Shown: positions 8,741 to 17,343 of the stretch, in pieces
Position numbering within the stretch: the first letter of the stretch is position 1
Layout: the number at the start of each line of letters is the position of its first letter
Assembly (NCBI RefSeq): GCF_000420705.1
Contig: NZ_ATVL01000013.1
Span: 78,251 to 142,250 of the forward strand
DNA length: 64,000 nt
Source: Hymenobacter norwichensis DSM 15439
GTDB lineage: Bacteria > Bacteroidota > Bacteroidia > Cytophagales > Hymenobacteraceae
Direction of reading: 5' to 3'
Position numbers and translations under genes: made by a program
Notes under the pieces: generated by a model
The model's input: the letters and a program-made list of their open reading frames with translations, nothing else
The model's database searches: none
What the model was told of the DNA's origin: nothing

Positions 8741-8826
8741 AAGGCACTTAGTTGGGAAGAGGATAACCAGAGCCGCCGCACAGGCTAGCCGGCTGGATAA
8801 ATTCGTTGAGTTGAGGCGTTGTCGGG

Positions 8827-10557
8827 TTACAAACGAAAGGCCTGAGCCGTGCCCGTAGCTGCCGCGAAATTGAGCCGCGCCGCCCCGTACTGGGCCAGCG
8901 CCTGCACCCGCAGGGCCCGGGCGTTGGCCAGCCCCGCTTGCGCCTCCAATACTTCGGTATTGTCAGCCACCCCGGCCCGGAAGCGTTGCGTGGCCAAGGC
9001 CAACTCGCGGGTAGCCAGTCCAAACTGCTCGTCGCTGGCCCGCACCTGCTCGGCCGCCAGCCGCCAGCCGACCAGCGCCGTGCGCACGTCCTGCTCCACT
9101 TGGCCCCGACTGTTGCCCAGTTCCCACTCGGCTTGGCGTTGCTTGCTGAGCGCGGCATTGATACGGCCCCGGGTATAGCCGCCATCAAACACGGGCACGC
9201 TCAGTTGCACGCCGTAAGTGCGTGTGGCCCGGTCGTTTTTGAACGGTGTGTTGGCCGACTGCCCATAGTCGCCAACGGCATTCACGATGGGGTAACGGGC
9301 GGCGGCGCGGGCCTTTCGGTCCAGGGCGCGTTGGGCAATGGTCTGCTCGGCGATGCGCGTATCAAGCCGCGCCGTCAGGGCCTGAGGCAGCGCTTGTTCA
9401 AGTGTCGGCACAGGTTCGGTTCGCATTCCCAAGGTGTCGCTGAGAAGGGTGGCGCTGCCTTGGGGTAGGCCGATGGCGCGCTCTAAGTCAAGGCGGGTTT
9501 GCTCGACATTGGCTTCGGCTTGCACTACGCGTAGCCGTTCCTGGGCCGCTCTGGATTCGGCCCGCACCACATCGATACCGTTGGCGACGCCGGCGTTGCG
9601 CTGCTTCACGGCTAGCTCGCGCAACGATTCTGCGAGGCGGTAATCGGCCCGGGCGGCCTGCACTTCCAGGTTGCCGCGCTGTGCCGTCAGATACGCCAAG
9701 GCCACGAAGGTAGCCACCTGTTCCCGCGCCAGTTGGGACGTCAAATCCGCCACTTCTACGGCCGCTTTGCTGCTTTTGTATTCGCGCAAGGCGGCCAAGT
9801 TGAGGATGGTTTGCGAGAAGTTAAGCCGGGCATCGAAGGTATTGAACGGGCCGACAAAGGAGGGAATAGGGGGTGCCCCGCCGCCCATACCCCCACCGCC
9901 CGCCATTTCCTCACTCCCGCCTAAGCCTTGCGCGGCCAAGTTGAGCGTGCGGTTCTGCTGGTAGGCGCTGCCCGTGATGTTGGGCAATAGAAAGGAGCGG
10001 ACCTGCTGGCTGAGAGCCCGGGTTTCTTCGGCCCGTTCGCTGGCGAGCAATGTGGTGAGATTATTTTCCAGCCCAATGGTTATGGCTTCGGCCAGATTCA
10101 GGCGCTCCGGGGCAGTAGCTAGCGTGCGCGCCGCCCCAGTGGCACTGGGGGCACTCATGCCGCGGAAGTTTCCGCCCACCTGTGCCCGCGGTGTAGTAGC
10201 GCCCCTGGGCTCGCCGGGCGAGCCCGCCCCGCCCGTGCCAGCCGCAGACGGCGCCATGGGGGGCGCTCCTGGTTGGCCCGCCGAGACAGGAGTAGCAGGT
10301 GCGGAACTAGGCTGGGTTGGCTGGGGCTGCTCACTGGTTTGTTGCATCTGCTGGCGCCGCCGTTGCAGTTCCTGTTGCTGCTGCTGGCCCGCCGGAGGAC
10401 CGCCAAAGCCCTGTTGGTTACTGCCCGCCGGCTGAGTAGTCGAGCCGGGTGCTGGTGGCGAGCCTTGCGCCCGAACTTGCTCCGAAAAAAGCACGGCCAC
10501 CGATGCCCAGGCAATGACTGGAATGACCTTATGGTTTCTTACTCTACTAGCCTTCAT
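8827..10557 (-). CDS. tolC: TolC-family outer-membrane efflux protein
   Basis: A 576-residue outer-membrane channel component. The signal peptide ends near SEQVRA-QGS. It is followed by an unusual stretch of roughly 100 residues rich in Pro, Gln, Gly and Ala. The outer membrane efflux domain begins at APERLNLAEAITIGLENN and holds the usual two long-helix repeats (LQVRSFLLPNITGSAYQQN; RYPIVNAVGDYGQSAN). It is the first gene of the efflux operon, with the candidate TetR operator 207-234 bases upstream of its start. Confidence 0.92.
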   Translation of the reverse strand: MKASRVRNHKVIPVIAWASVAVLFSEQVRAQGSPPAPGSTTQPAGSNQQGFGGPPAGQQQQQELQRRRQQMQQTSEQPQPTQPSSAPATPVSAGQPGAPPMAPSAAGTGGAGSPGEPRGATTPRAQVGGNFRGMSAPSATGAARTLATAPERLNLAEAITIGLENNLTTLLASERAEETRALSQQVRSFLLPNITGSAYQQNRTLNLAAQGLGGSEEMAGGGGMGGGAPPIPSFVGPFNTFDARLNFSQTILNLAALREYKSSKAAVEVADLTSQLAREQVATFVALAYLTAQRGNLEVQAARADYRLAESLRELAVKQRNAGVANGIDVVRAESRAAQERLRVVQAEANVEQTRLDLERAIGLPQGSATLLSDTLGMRTEPVPTLEQALPQALTARLDTRIAEQTIAQRALDRKARAAARYPIVNAVGDYGQSANTPFKNDRATRTYGVQLSVPVFDGGYTRGRINAALSKQRQAEWELGNSRGQVEQDVRTALVGWRLAAEQVRASDEQFGLATRELALATQRFRAGVADNTEVLEAQAGLANARALRVQALAQYGAARLNFAAATGTAQAFRL

Positions 10558-10763
10558 GAAAGAATAATAGGCAACATTGGGCGCTCAGATTACCGGGCAG
10601 GTAGAGTGTATCGGCGCACACAATTGCAGACGAATAAGCAATAAAATAGCGGGGTGAAATCAGACTTCAAGCCTCGCTCTTCGGAAGTGATAACTACGAG
10701 GCACTCCTTGGACAGCGGGCATACAAAAGAACACTACCAGCGAGTGGGTTTCACTTACGCTCA

Positions 10764-10791
10764 GGAAAATGAAACGTTGTTTTCATTTTCC
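10764..10791. promoter_or_regulatory. 28-bp palindrome, candidate TetR operator
   Basis: Perfect 11-bp arms (GGAAAATGAAA and its complement) are separated by CGTTGT. The site lies in the gap between the TetR gene and the efflux operon, upstream of the tolC start. The size and symmetry fit a TetR dimer site, and its position suggests repression of the efflux operon. The TetR gene itself starts on the far side at 11491, so autoregulation is less obvious. Confidence 0.6.
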
Positions 10792-10864
10792 ATGTATTTG
10801 AAAAAATGCCCACCCCAAGCTCACCGCACCACCCGCGGGAGGTAGGCATACACATTGGCTGCAC

Positions 10865-11491
10865 TTAGGCTAGCCGAGCGTACTGCTGACGAGCACGCTC
10901 ATTGAGAACCCCTTCGAACATCAGCCGATAGAAGGTTTCCTGAGCTTGTTGCACCGAGTAGCTTCTCTGGTACAGGGCGCTCGGGCTGAGCTGGTAGGTC
11001 ATCACATCCATAAGAATATCCATAACGATATCCAGACGCAGATCTTCCCGCAAGAATGCCTGTTCCTGCCCTTCAGCCAGCAAACGCTCGAAGTGCTGCT
11101 GAATGCTCTGGTGCTTCTGTTGCTCATACTTGTGCCACAGGGCCGGGGCGTTACGGCGAAAATCCTGAGCCGCCTCCGACGTCATTTTGCTGTTTGCTTC
11201 CCAGCCCAGATGCATCGTCTGACGCAGACGGCGCAGAAAATCTAGGTTAGGGCTTTCAAGCAAAGCCCGAAAAGCGGCTTGGTAATGCGCTTGATGAGCC
11301 GCCATGGCGGCGTCTAGCACTTCTTCTTTGCTGCGGTAGTGAGTATAGAGCGTCTTGGTGCTCATGCCTAGCTCAGATGCCAGCTTCTCCATGCGCAGTA
11401 CTGACACGCCCCTGCTGAAGGTAATGCGTTGTGTTACCTCTACTATGTGTTTGCGCGTGTCTTTTTCGGGTGCTGGCAATGCCGGATACAC
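10865..11491 (-). CDS. TetR/AcrR-family transcriptional regulator
   Basis: A 208-residue regulator. The N-terminal DNA-binding domain covers about residues 12-60 and includes the recognition region MEKLASELGMSTKTLYTHYRSKEEVL. The rest is an all-helical ligand-binding and dimerisation domain with no further recognisable motif. It is encoded directly upstream of, and in the same orientation as, the TolC-HlyD-EmrB operon, which it most likely represses until an efflux substrate binds. Confidence 0.92.
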   Translation of the reverse strand: MYPALPAPEKDTRKHIVEVTQRITFSRGVSVLRMEKLASELGMSTKTLYTHYRSKEEVLDAAMAAHQAHYQAAFRALLESPNLDFLRRLRQTMHLGWEANSKMTSEAAQDFRRNAPALWHKYEQQKHQSIQQHFERLLAEGQEQAFLREDLRLDIVMDILMDVMTYQLSPSALYQRSYSVQQAQETFYRLMFEGVLNERARQQYARLA

Positions 11492-11716
11492 TCCTTTTTG
11501 GAGTATTTCAAAGGTACAGTTTTCTCATTGCCTCCTTACTCAGCAACTCATACTCGCTAGTCGTTATCTGGATGTACTAGCATGTAGGGTAGTTTTCGCT
11601 GAAATAGTGCCAAGATTGAGCGGTCTAGTTTAACTAGAAAAAGACTTACCGTATAATTGAAATAGCGGCTTCCATGCAGCCTTGCTTACCGTTGGTTCTG
11701 CTTAATATAGTATTTA

Positions 11717-11846
11717 GTGGCTGTTGCAAAAGTCTAGCAGTTAGCAAAAGACTCTGTTGAGGCAGCCACTTTCCGATCATTAAATAGCCAACTACTAGCT
11801 CTTTCCGAGCCCATCTTGAGTGGGCACCGACTTTTGCAACAGCCAC
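11717..11846. mobile_element. 130-bp MITE with 18-bp inverted repeats and target duplication
   Basis: Both ends carry the 18-base sequence GTGGCTGTTGCAAAAGTC in perfect inverted orientation (11717-11734 and 11829-11846). The element is flanked by a 5-base direct repeat ATTTA (11712-11716 and 11847-11851), the footprint of insertion. It has no coding capacity, so it would need a transposase supplied in trans. A divergent relative lies near 12625. Confidence 0.8.
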
Positions 11847-11904
11847 ATTTACTTCACGGGCACGCATTGCAACGCTCTTTTGTGCTTTACTATCTCTCAT
11901 TGCT

Positions 11905-12537
11905 ATGCGTCTTATTCTCCTAGTAACTGGTTTGCTGCTGAGCGCCGCTCTTCCTGCCGAGGAGCCGCCCTTTCACTTGACGTCCTTGACGCAGCAAGCT
12001 TTCCTGCAACAGGCGCGACAAGCGCCTTCCGCTCCCCTCCGGCTTCACAAGGGCCTGACCAAACAGCATGGCATATTACAGATTCCTCTCCGGAACAGGC
12101 ATCACAAAATCCTGGCTGACAAGCACCTTAACACCGATGAGGATGATCAGGTGCGCTATACTTACCGGGGCTACTTGCTGGATTTCAAACAGCACTTAGT
12201 CTTGGCGGAATATTATGAAACCGGCGAGTGGCTCTTGATATCAGAGCAAGGCAACACGCTTGTGTTGTGGAGCGAGCCCCTTAGCTCTCCCGATCGTACG
12301 AAACTAGTCACCTATGCCGGCAATCTGGAATATGATATGATGCCTACAGGCATCCAGCTATTTCAAGTTGTGCAGGGCCGACTCGTCCTGCAGTGGGAGC
12401 ACAAGGAAACAAGGTGGAACCCGCAACGGCTCTTTTGGCAGACGAATCAACAACTCTGTCTACAAGCCGAAATGCCAGCGGATCTAGCTCCATCAGGAAA
12501 AGCGCAGACACTATATCGTCGTATTAGCTTACCCTGA
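11905..12537 (+). CDS. Secreted hypothetical protein
   Basis: A 210-residue protein with an N-terminal signal peptide (MRLILLVTGLLLSAALPAEE). The mature part is beta-rich (VRYTYRGYLLDF, LVLAEYYETGEWLLI, LVLWSEPLSS), and the C-terminal part looks like short repeated strands. No known family was recognised. It starts 59 bases after the MITE, so the insertion could alter its promoter. Confidence 0.6.
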   Translation: MRLILLVTGLLLSAALPAEEPPFHLTSLTQQAFLQQARQAPSAPLRLHKGLTKQHGILQIPLRNRHHKILADKHLNTDEDDQVRYTYRGYLLDFKQHLVLAEYYETGEWLLISEQGNTLVLWSEPLSSPDRTKLVTYAGNLEYDMMPTGIQLFQVVQGRLVLQWEHKETRWNPQRLFWQTNQQLCLQAEMPADLAPSGKAQTLYRRISLP

Positions 12538-12624
12538 AAGGCCAGCAAACAGAATTTTTCCCCGTTAGCTAAATCCTTATACCGAGCTTCTATTCCTGGG
12601 AAAAGTCGCTTAACGTAAATAGTA

Positions 12625-12731
12625 GTGGCTGTTGCAAAAGTCGATACCCATTCAGGCTGGCCTCAGCAACAGCTGGTGTTTAGTTGTTCAACTGCCAGAA
12701 AGTGGCTGCTTTAGTCAAGCTTTTTGCTGCC
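12625..12731. mobile_element. Degenerate relative of the 11717 MITE
   Basis: One perfect copy of the 18-base end GTGGCTGTTGCAAAAGTC sits at 12625-12642. Read on the minus strand, the adjacent interior lines up with the right half of the 11717 element, including GCAGCCACTTTC at a matching distance. The opposite end is decayed or missing. I read it as an older, truncated copy. Confidence 0.5.
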
Positions 12732-12741
12732 TAGGAAAGTC

Positions 12742-13578
12742 TTATTCACCCGGCTCGGTGAAAGGATCCCGTCTGGGGGTATGATCTCTTGCGGCCCGTA
12801 CTTTTTCGAATTTTGCTTTCGGAGCCCATCGCCTTACCTCATTCGCTGCCGCTTTGCGCAAGTCGATAGGGCCTATTCCATGCAGTGCCAGCCAGGCGAC
12901 GTTAATGGGCATGTACTGTACGCTTTCAAAGCCAATGTTGATGAACGGGTAGTTGCCCCCTGCATGGGTAGCATTTATTTCCCACCAGCCTTTGACACGC
13001 TGTCGGATGACTTCTCCTGCGTAGGCTACTACGTGGTCATAGAGTTGCTCTACTAGCTGGTCTGTCCCTACTGTTTCACACGCGGTGGAGAGCAGATCAA
13101 GACTAGCATAGCTCTTGTCGAGTAGCGGCCGATCAAGTTGCAAGACTCGAGCTAGCTCGTCCTCTAATTCTGGTACTCGGTCAACTAAGGTATGCTGATA
13201 GCGAGAATAGAAACGCCAATGGTCGATAGAGCTACCCCGATGATTAGCATAGTCATCTCTTACCCGTTGCACCCACTGCATCCATTGTAAAAAGTAGGCC
13301 CCCTCGTAGAGGTCTCCTTTGCCGGGTGTGGATAGGTCCTGTTGGTCAAATACATATAAGAATCGGTTGCCCGGTAATTCGTATACTAGATCGCGCTTTA
13401 CATGCCCGCTTGGGTAGGTCTCTTCGAAAAACGCGGTGTACTGGCTATGAAGCTGCCCTTCACGGGCGATCAACTCGTGGACTTGTTGTTTAGCAAGTCG
13501 CTTGTCATTTAAGCAGTTGCGTTGTTGCATAAGTAAATCGGTTGAGATCAGATTAAGGATAGCAGAAGCATGGCTCAT
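12742..13578 (-). CDS. Hypothetical cytoplasmic protein
   Basis: A 278-residue protein, mostly helical and charged, rich in Trp, Tyr and His. There is no signal peptide and no known motif. Notable segments are RFLYVFDQQDLSTPGKGD, EGAYFLQWMQWVQRVRDDY and WWEINATHAGGNYPFINIGF. It stands alone on the minus strand. Function unknown. Confidence 0.65.
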   Translation of the reverse strand: MSHASAILNLISTDLLMQQRNCLNDKRLAKQQVHELIAREGQLHSQYTAFFEETYPSGHVKRDLVYELPGNRFLYVFDQQDLSTPGKGDLYEGAYFLQWMQWVQRVRDDYANHRGSSIDHWRFYSRYQHTLVDRVPELEDELARVLQLDRPLLDKSYASLDLLSTACETVGTDQLVEQLYDHVVAYAGEVIRQRVKGWWEINATHAGGNYPFINIGFESVQYMPINVAWLALHGIGPIDLRKAAANEVRRWAPKAKFEKVRAARDHTPRRDPFTEPGE

Positions 13579-13734
13579 TTACAACCCAGTTAGGCTGTTC
13601 AATAAAGGGGTAGAGAAACAGTCCAAGAAAATCGCGTTTTTCAGGCCGCCAGAGGGGTGTCATGAAGGACACGTAAATCGAGCCTTTGTTGGAGGGCAAC
13701 CTTCCGTTCTTACACCGCTTTCATTTCTGCGTCC

Positions 13735-14301
13735 TTGTCTATGCGCTCCCATTTCCTCTTCGCGGCCGTCCTGCTCTATCTGCTCTTCGGGTTTGCCTTT
13801 TGGCAGGGTACGACGACCCGGCACCTGCTCCCGACTCCGGCCTCCTATTCTTTGACGCCAGTAGATGGGTCACCCAATCAGCTGCTGCGCACTGCCTACT
13901 TTACCGGCGTGCTGCTCGATCCCCGTACGGACTCCTCGCCTCCCGCCGGCTTGAAGCCAATCCCGCTCACCCCCGCGCAGGTCCTCGCAGCCGAAGCCAT
14001 CCTCCAGGCGTGCGTCGCCAGCGGCAACACGCGCGGCACCGAGCCCCGCATCGAACCCCGCTTGTTGTACCCGTTGGCCCAGTATTATCGGCAATACTCT
14101 GGCTATCGTACGGCGACGGGACAGACGGTTGTGTGGCTCAATGGCTTTGCGCAACGCACCGTCACGGAGTATAAGAACCATGCCGACTGGCAGCAACGCT
14201 TGGTGCAAGTGGTCGATGGGGGCAAAGACTACTTTAATATCTCCATCGATCTAACGCGCCATGAGTGCTTCCATTTCTTTCGTAATTCCATTGGCGGGTA
14301 A
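13735..14301 (+). CDS. Membrane-anchored hypothetical protein
   Basis: A 188-residue protein with one N-terminal hydrophobic segment (FLFAAVLLYLLFGFAFW) that acts as a signal anchor. The periplasmic part ends with TVVWLNGFAQRT and VQVVDGGKDYFNISIDLTRHECFHFFRNSIGG, a pattern of paired strands. A second ATG (Met3) could also serve as start. The family was not recognised. Confidence 0.6.
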   Translation: MSMRSHFLFAAVLLYLLFGFAFWQGTTTRHLLPTPASYSLTPVDGSPNQLLRTAYFTGVLLDPRTDSSPPAGLKPIPLTPAQVLAAEAILQACVASGNTRGTEPRIEPRLLYPLAQYYRQYSGYRTATGQTVVWLNGFAQRTVTEYKNHADWQQRLVQVVDGGKDYFNISIDLTRHECFHFFRNSIGG

Positions 14302-14505
14302 GGCACCGAGCCCAACGATTGCGTGAGATCCTATTAAACATAACGTTTACTTATTGGACTTGCTTCGGTGCACTGGTTAAAAGTCATTTGCCGAAGTATT
14401 CGCCTACGTCTTTGCCTAAAATGAGACAGTTAGAACACTAAGGTTCCTCTCCTCGGGCAATGGCAGACCCAAACGCTAGCAAGAATAGTTAAATAGAAAG
14501 TTAAA

Positions 14506-14937
14506 ATGAGGGGAGAAAAGAAGTATAGGCGAGCATCTGAAATTTTAGATGCATTATATAACTCGCCACAATTTTCGCAAGCTGATAAAGTTGATCTGTA
14601 TAATGCTTATCTCACCTTAATCAGGGCTTCTGCTTATTTAGGCAACCATAAGGCCCAATTAGAGCTAGCGCTTCATTATGAAGAACATAACTACTTCGGC
14701 GTAAATAAAGAATACTGTAAAGCCAGAGTTTCATACTGGTATCAAAAATCTTGCAAAGGCAATATCGCAGACGCTTGTAATAGCCTTGCAACTATATACG
14801 AGGCGGATGGAAAAATTGAAGAGGCAATTACTCTTTATGAGAAAGCTATAGAATTGGGAAATAGCTTAGCTAGAAAAAATCTTTATCATCTCCAAAAAAC
14901 TCAGCAGAAAAAGTCTCCGGTAAAAAAGGCACTTTAG
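14506..14937 (+). CDS. Small TPR/Sel1-like repeat protein
   Basis: A 143-residue helical, AT-rich protein. Its C-terminal half shows a repeat pattern: ADACNSLATIYEADGKIEEAITLYEKAIELGNSLARKNLY is a canonical TPR, and an earlier degenerate Sel1-like unit is AQLELALHYEEHNYFGVNKEYCKA. No signal peptide is seen, so it is probably a cytoplasmic binding protein. The low GC resembles the small genes at the left end and suggests separate acquisition. Confidence 0.6.
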   Translation: MRGEKKYRRASEILDALYNSPQFSQADKVDLYNAYLTLIRASAYLGNHKAQLELALHYEEHNYFGVNKEYCKARVSYWYQKSCKGNIADACNSLATIYEADGKIEEAITLYEKAIELGNSLARKNLYHLQKTQQKKSPVKKAL

Positions 14938-15171
14938 GTATATAAGAAAGGTGTGGTTTGATTTTCTACTTCTCGGAATCAGTCATTAACATATTAATAG
15001 TTCTCAGACTGATCTCAAAATAAGGATACTAAGCGCTCATGGGCATAATACTTTCGCTGTGGTATTTTGAGGGGATTCCTCATCGCCTTTCCTATTGCCA
15101 ACCTCTTCCTTGCAACCGGTCGCCTGTTTGCTGACTCCTCTTCTCCCGAGCTATTCCCTCGGGCCTCGCGT

Positions 15172-15882
15172 ATGCGTTCCTCTACTCTGCTGCTGAGTGT
15201 GTTGGTGCTGGCTGCCATTTGCCCTAGCCAGGCACAACGGCTGCAAGTGGGCCTGAAAGCCGGCTGGCTGGCTAGTACGACTACCGAGCCTTCCGCTCGC
15301 ACGGCCCGCACAGGTGGGGTGGCGGGCGGCTGGCTCCGCTATCCCCTCAGCAAGCCAGTAAGCCTGCAAGCGGAAGTACTGTATGAGCCGCGCGGGGTGA
15401 AGACCACACAGGACGGGCGGTTAGGCTGGGAAGGAGTAAATGGAACATACACCCGCCGGGAACGGACTCGCCTCCACTACGCGAGTCTCCCTCTGCTTGT
15501 GCGGGGGCAGCTCGGTCACTTCTTCGGCCTGGCAGGCCCTCATGTCAGCTATTTGCTGGCGGCACGGCAGCAGGCGAACACACAGTATGAGCTAAACCCG
15601 TTATCCCCTCGCCTGAGCTTGCCCTATCCCGCGACAGAAACCGTGTCCACTACCGACGAGTTTCGGCATTGGGAGTTGGGCTATACAGCCGGCGTGGGGT
15701 ATCAGTTGGGGGCGCGGCTTGCCTTGGAGGTACGCTATGCAGCGGGGTTGACTAGGTTCTACAAACCGCGGATCGTTGACCTTGACAACTATAGTACCCT
15801 TAGCCCACTGGTGCTGGCCCGCAATCGCACGTGGCAAGCGCAACTCAGCTATCAGTTAAGTGCTCTTACCTCGGGCAAATAG
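15172..15882 (+). CDS. PorT-like outer-membrane beta-barrel protein
   Basis: A 236-residue protein. The ATG at 15172 is chosen because it gives a clean signal peptide (RSSTLLLSVLVLAAICPSQA, then QRLQVGLKAGW). An upstream ATG at 15067 would bury it. Alternating aromatic strands follow (VSLQAEVLYEPRG, LHYASLPLLVRGQL, WELGYTAGVGYQLG, LALEVRYAAGLTRFY). This is the pattern of the outer-membrane beta-barrel (PorT) family, common in Bacteroidota. The role is unknown. Confidence 0.75.
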   Translation: MRSSTLLLSVLVLAAICPSQAQRLQVGLKAGWLASTTTEPSARTARTGGVAGGWLRYPLSKPVSLQAEVLYEPRGVKTTQDGRLGWEGVNGTYTRRERTRLHYASLPLLVRGQLGHFFGLAGPHVSYLLAARQQANTQYELNPLSPRLSLPYPATETVSTTDEFRHWELGYTAGVGYQLGARLALEVRYAAGLTRFYKPRIVDLDNYSTLSPLVLARNRTWQAQLSYQLSALTSGK

Positions 15883-16074
15883 GGGAGCACCACTCTCGTT
15901 ACTACCTTGGATAAAGGCAGTACAAACGACCGCTAGCAGCCTGTAGCGTGACCTGCGAAGGGCTTGTCACCTAGAGACCACCTCTCGCATGGGCTGCGTA
16001 ACGTTTAAAGAACGGTGAATTACAGCTTGAAAAGCTTGTACTGCCTATAGCGCTTGACAGCCTGTTTTCTGCCC

Positions 16075-16455
16075 CTAAAAAGCGAGAATAGCAGTCGGAT
16101 GTCGTTCCGCGAAGGTAATCGCCTCCACGGCGGTTGCAAAACGCCACTGCGTCTCATTGTCGTAGCTTGACACCGTGAACTGGCTGTTATAAAAACAGAA
16201 ACACGGCGAATTCTCTTCAAACCGTGGCTGTAGGGGTGTCGAACCGGGTAGTCTCAAGCCGACCCGTCCGAGGCTGATATAGGGCATGATCCGTCGAAGA
16301 ACCAAAGACGCCATGCAGTGATGCAGGAGTTCCACCATCTTATCGGCGTCTTTTTGCCCTAGTATAAGGGCACGCATGCTCGCCCATTTGCGGTGTTCTG
16401 GGGTTTGCCTACTATATATCCGGATTACCTTCTTCATGTTGTTGGGCAGTAACAC
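16075..16455 (-). CDS. Hypothetical small protein
   Basis: A 126-residue basic protein. The likely start is Met1 at 16455 or Met7 at 16437 (MKKVIRIYSRQTPEHRKWA). The C-terminus, FCFYNSQFTVSSYDNETQWRFATAVEAITFAER, looks like a small beta-sheet plus helix. No known family recognised. Confidence 0.5.
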   Translation of the reverse strand: MLLPNNMKKVIRIYSRQTPEHRKWASMRALILGQKDADKMVELLHHCMASLVLRRIMPYISLGRVGLRLPGSTPLQPRFEENSPCFCFYNSQFTVSSYDNETQWRFATAVEAITFAERHPTAILAF

Positions 16456-16538
16456 GCCTTGTTTATCCGGTAACTATTGCTCCGCTTAGTAGCAAGTGGA
16501 ACCCGTATACTAGCTCGTGCTAGCTACCTGGTAATAAG

Positions 16539-16751
16539 AGGGGTACTTCTTCCAAAAGGGCGGATTTACACGCTAAGCCCTTCAGCAGCGTTTTATCAAA
16601 AATGGCGATTCTAAGCAATCAAGTGGGTGTGTCTTGCTCATCGAGAAGGATTTCCTTTTTGATAGCACAATCAAGCGTAGCTTACATAGTATTGTAAATC
16701 AATGCATTAATGCTTAGCGTGTAAATCCGCCCTTTTGGAAGAAGTACCCCT
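16539..16751. mobile_element. 213-bp Tn3-type miniature inverted-repeat element (TIME)
   Basis: The two ends (16539-16578 and 16712-16751) are perfect 40-bp inverted repeats. Each begins with A-GGGG and ends with ACGCTAAGC, the signature of Tn3-family ends (GGGG at the outer end, ACG-TAAG at the inner end, about 38 bp). The interior of 133 bp has no coding frame. Tn3-derived miniature elements are known as TIMEs. No 5-bp target duplication is visible, so the copy may have rearranged after insertion. Confidence 0.75.
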
Positions 16752-17343
16752 TCTATTGAGAAGTTATAAGCAAACGGTTCGCCACGAAACGTTTCTGCTA
16801 GGATGACGCCTAACGCTGTTTCACTTCGTCTGACCACTCGACTTTACCTGCACTATACGTTAGAATTGAGGTGGTGCCTTAGGCCAAAGCTCTCGTCTTT
16901 CTCCTACCTATGGTTTCTTCTGCCGCGGTAGGGCACGCCTATCTCTCTGCCATCCACGAAGTGCCACACGGCATAGATGTTTCATTCACAGCTATCAACT
17001 TGCTGAGCCCCATACTACACCACCAGTGAACTATCAGATTTCACCTTTAAATACATTAACCTAACCGCCCGGCAAGTGCAGGGGTAACTTCAAGACAAGT
17101 TCCGCACGCTTTATCCGAGAATTCTAGTTTTATTAAAAGGATATTCGTTTTTTATTTCTGCGTGTTTATAGTTATCGAGACCGACGTTCTCGATTATCAG
17201 CTTGTACTCAGCAGTTCGGCGAAGCAAGAAGATTCTGCTGGAAAGCTTTACCGACATTAACGACAGGCCCCACACGGCTGTAAGACTAGCTCCGTGGTAA
17301 AGCTACCTTGCTTTTTAGCGCAGTTTAACTACTGGAATTATAA
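16752..17343. other. Non-coding gap
   Basis: About 590 bases between the TIME and the 394-residue gene. No open frame with coding character and no strong hairpin was seen. Confidence 0.4.
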
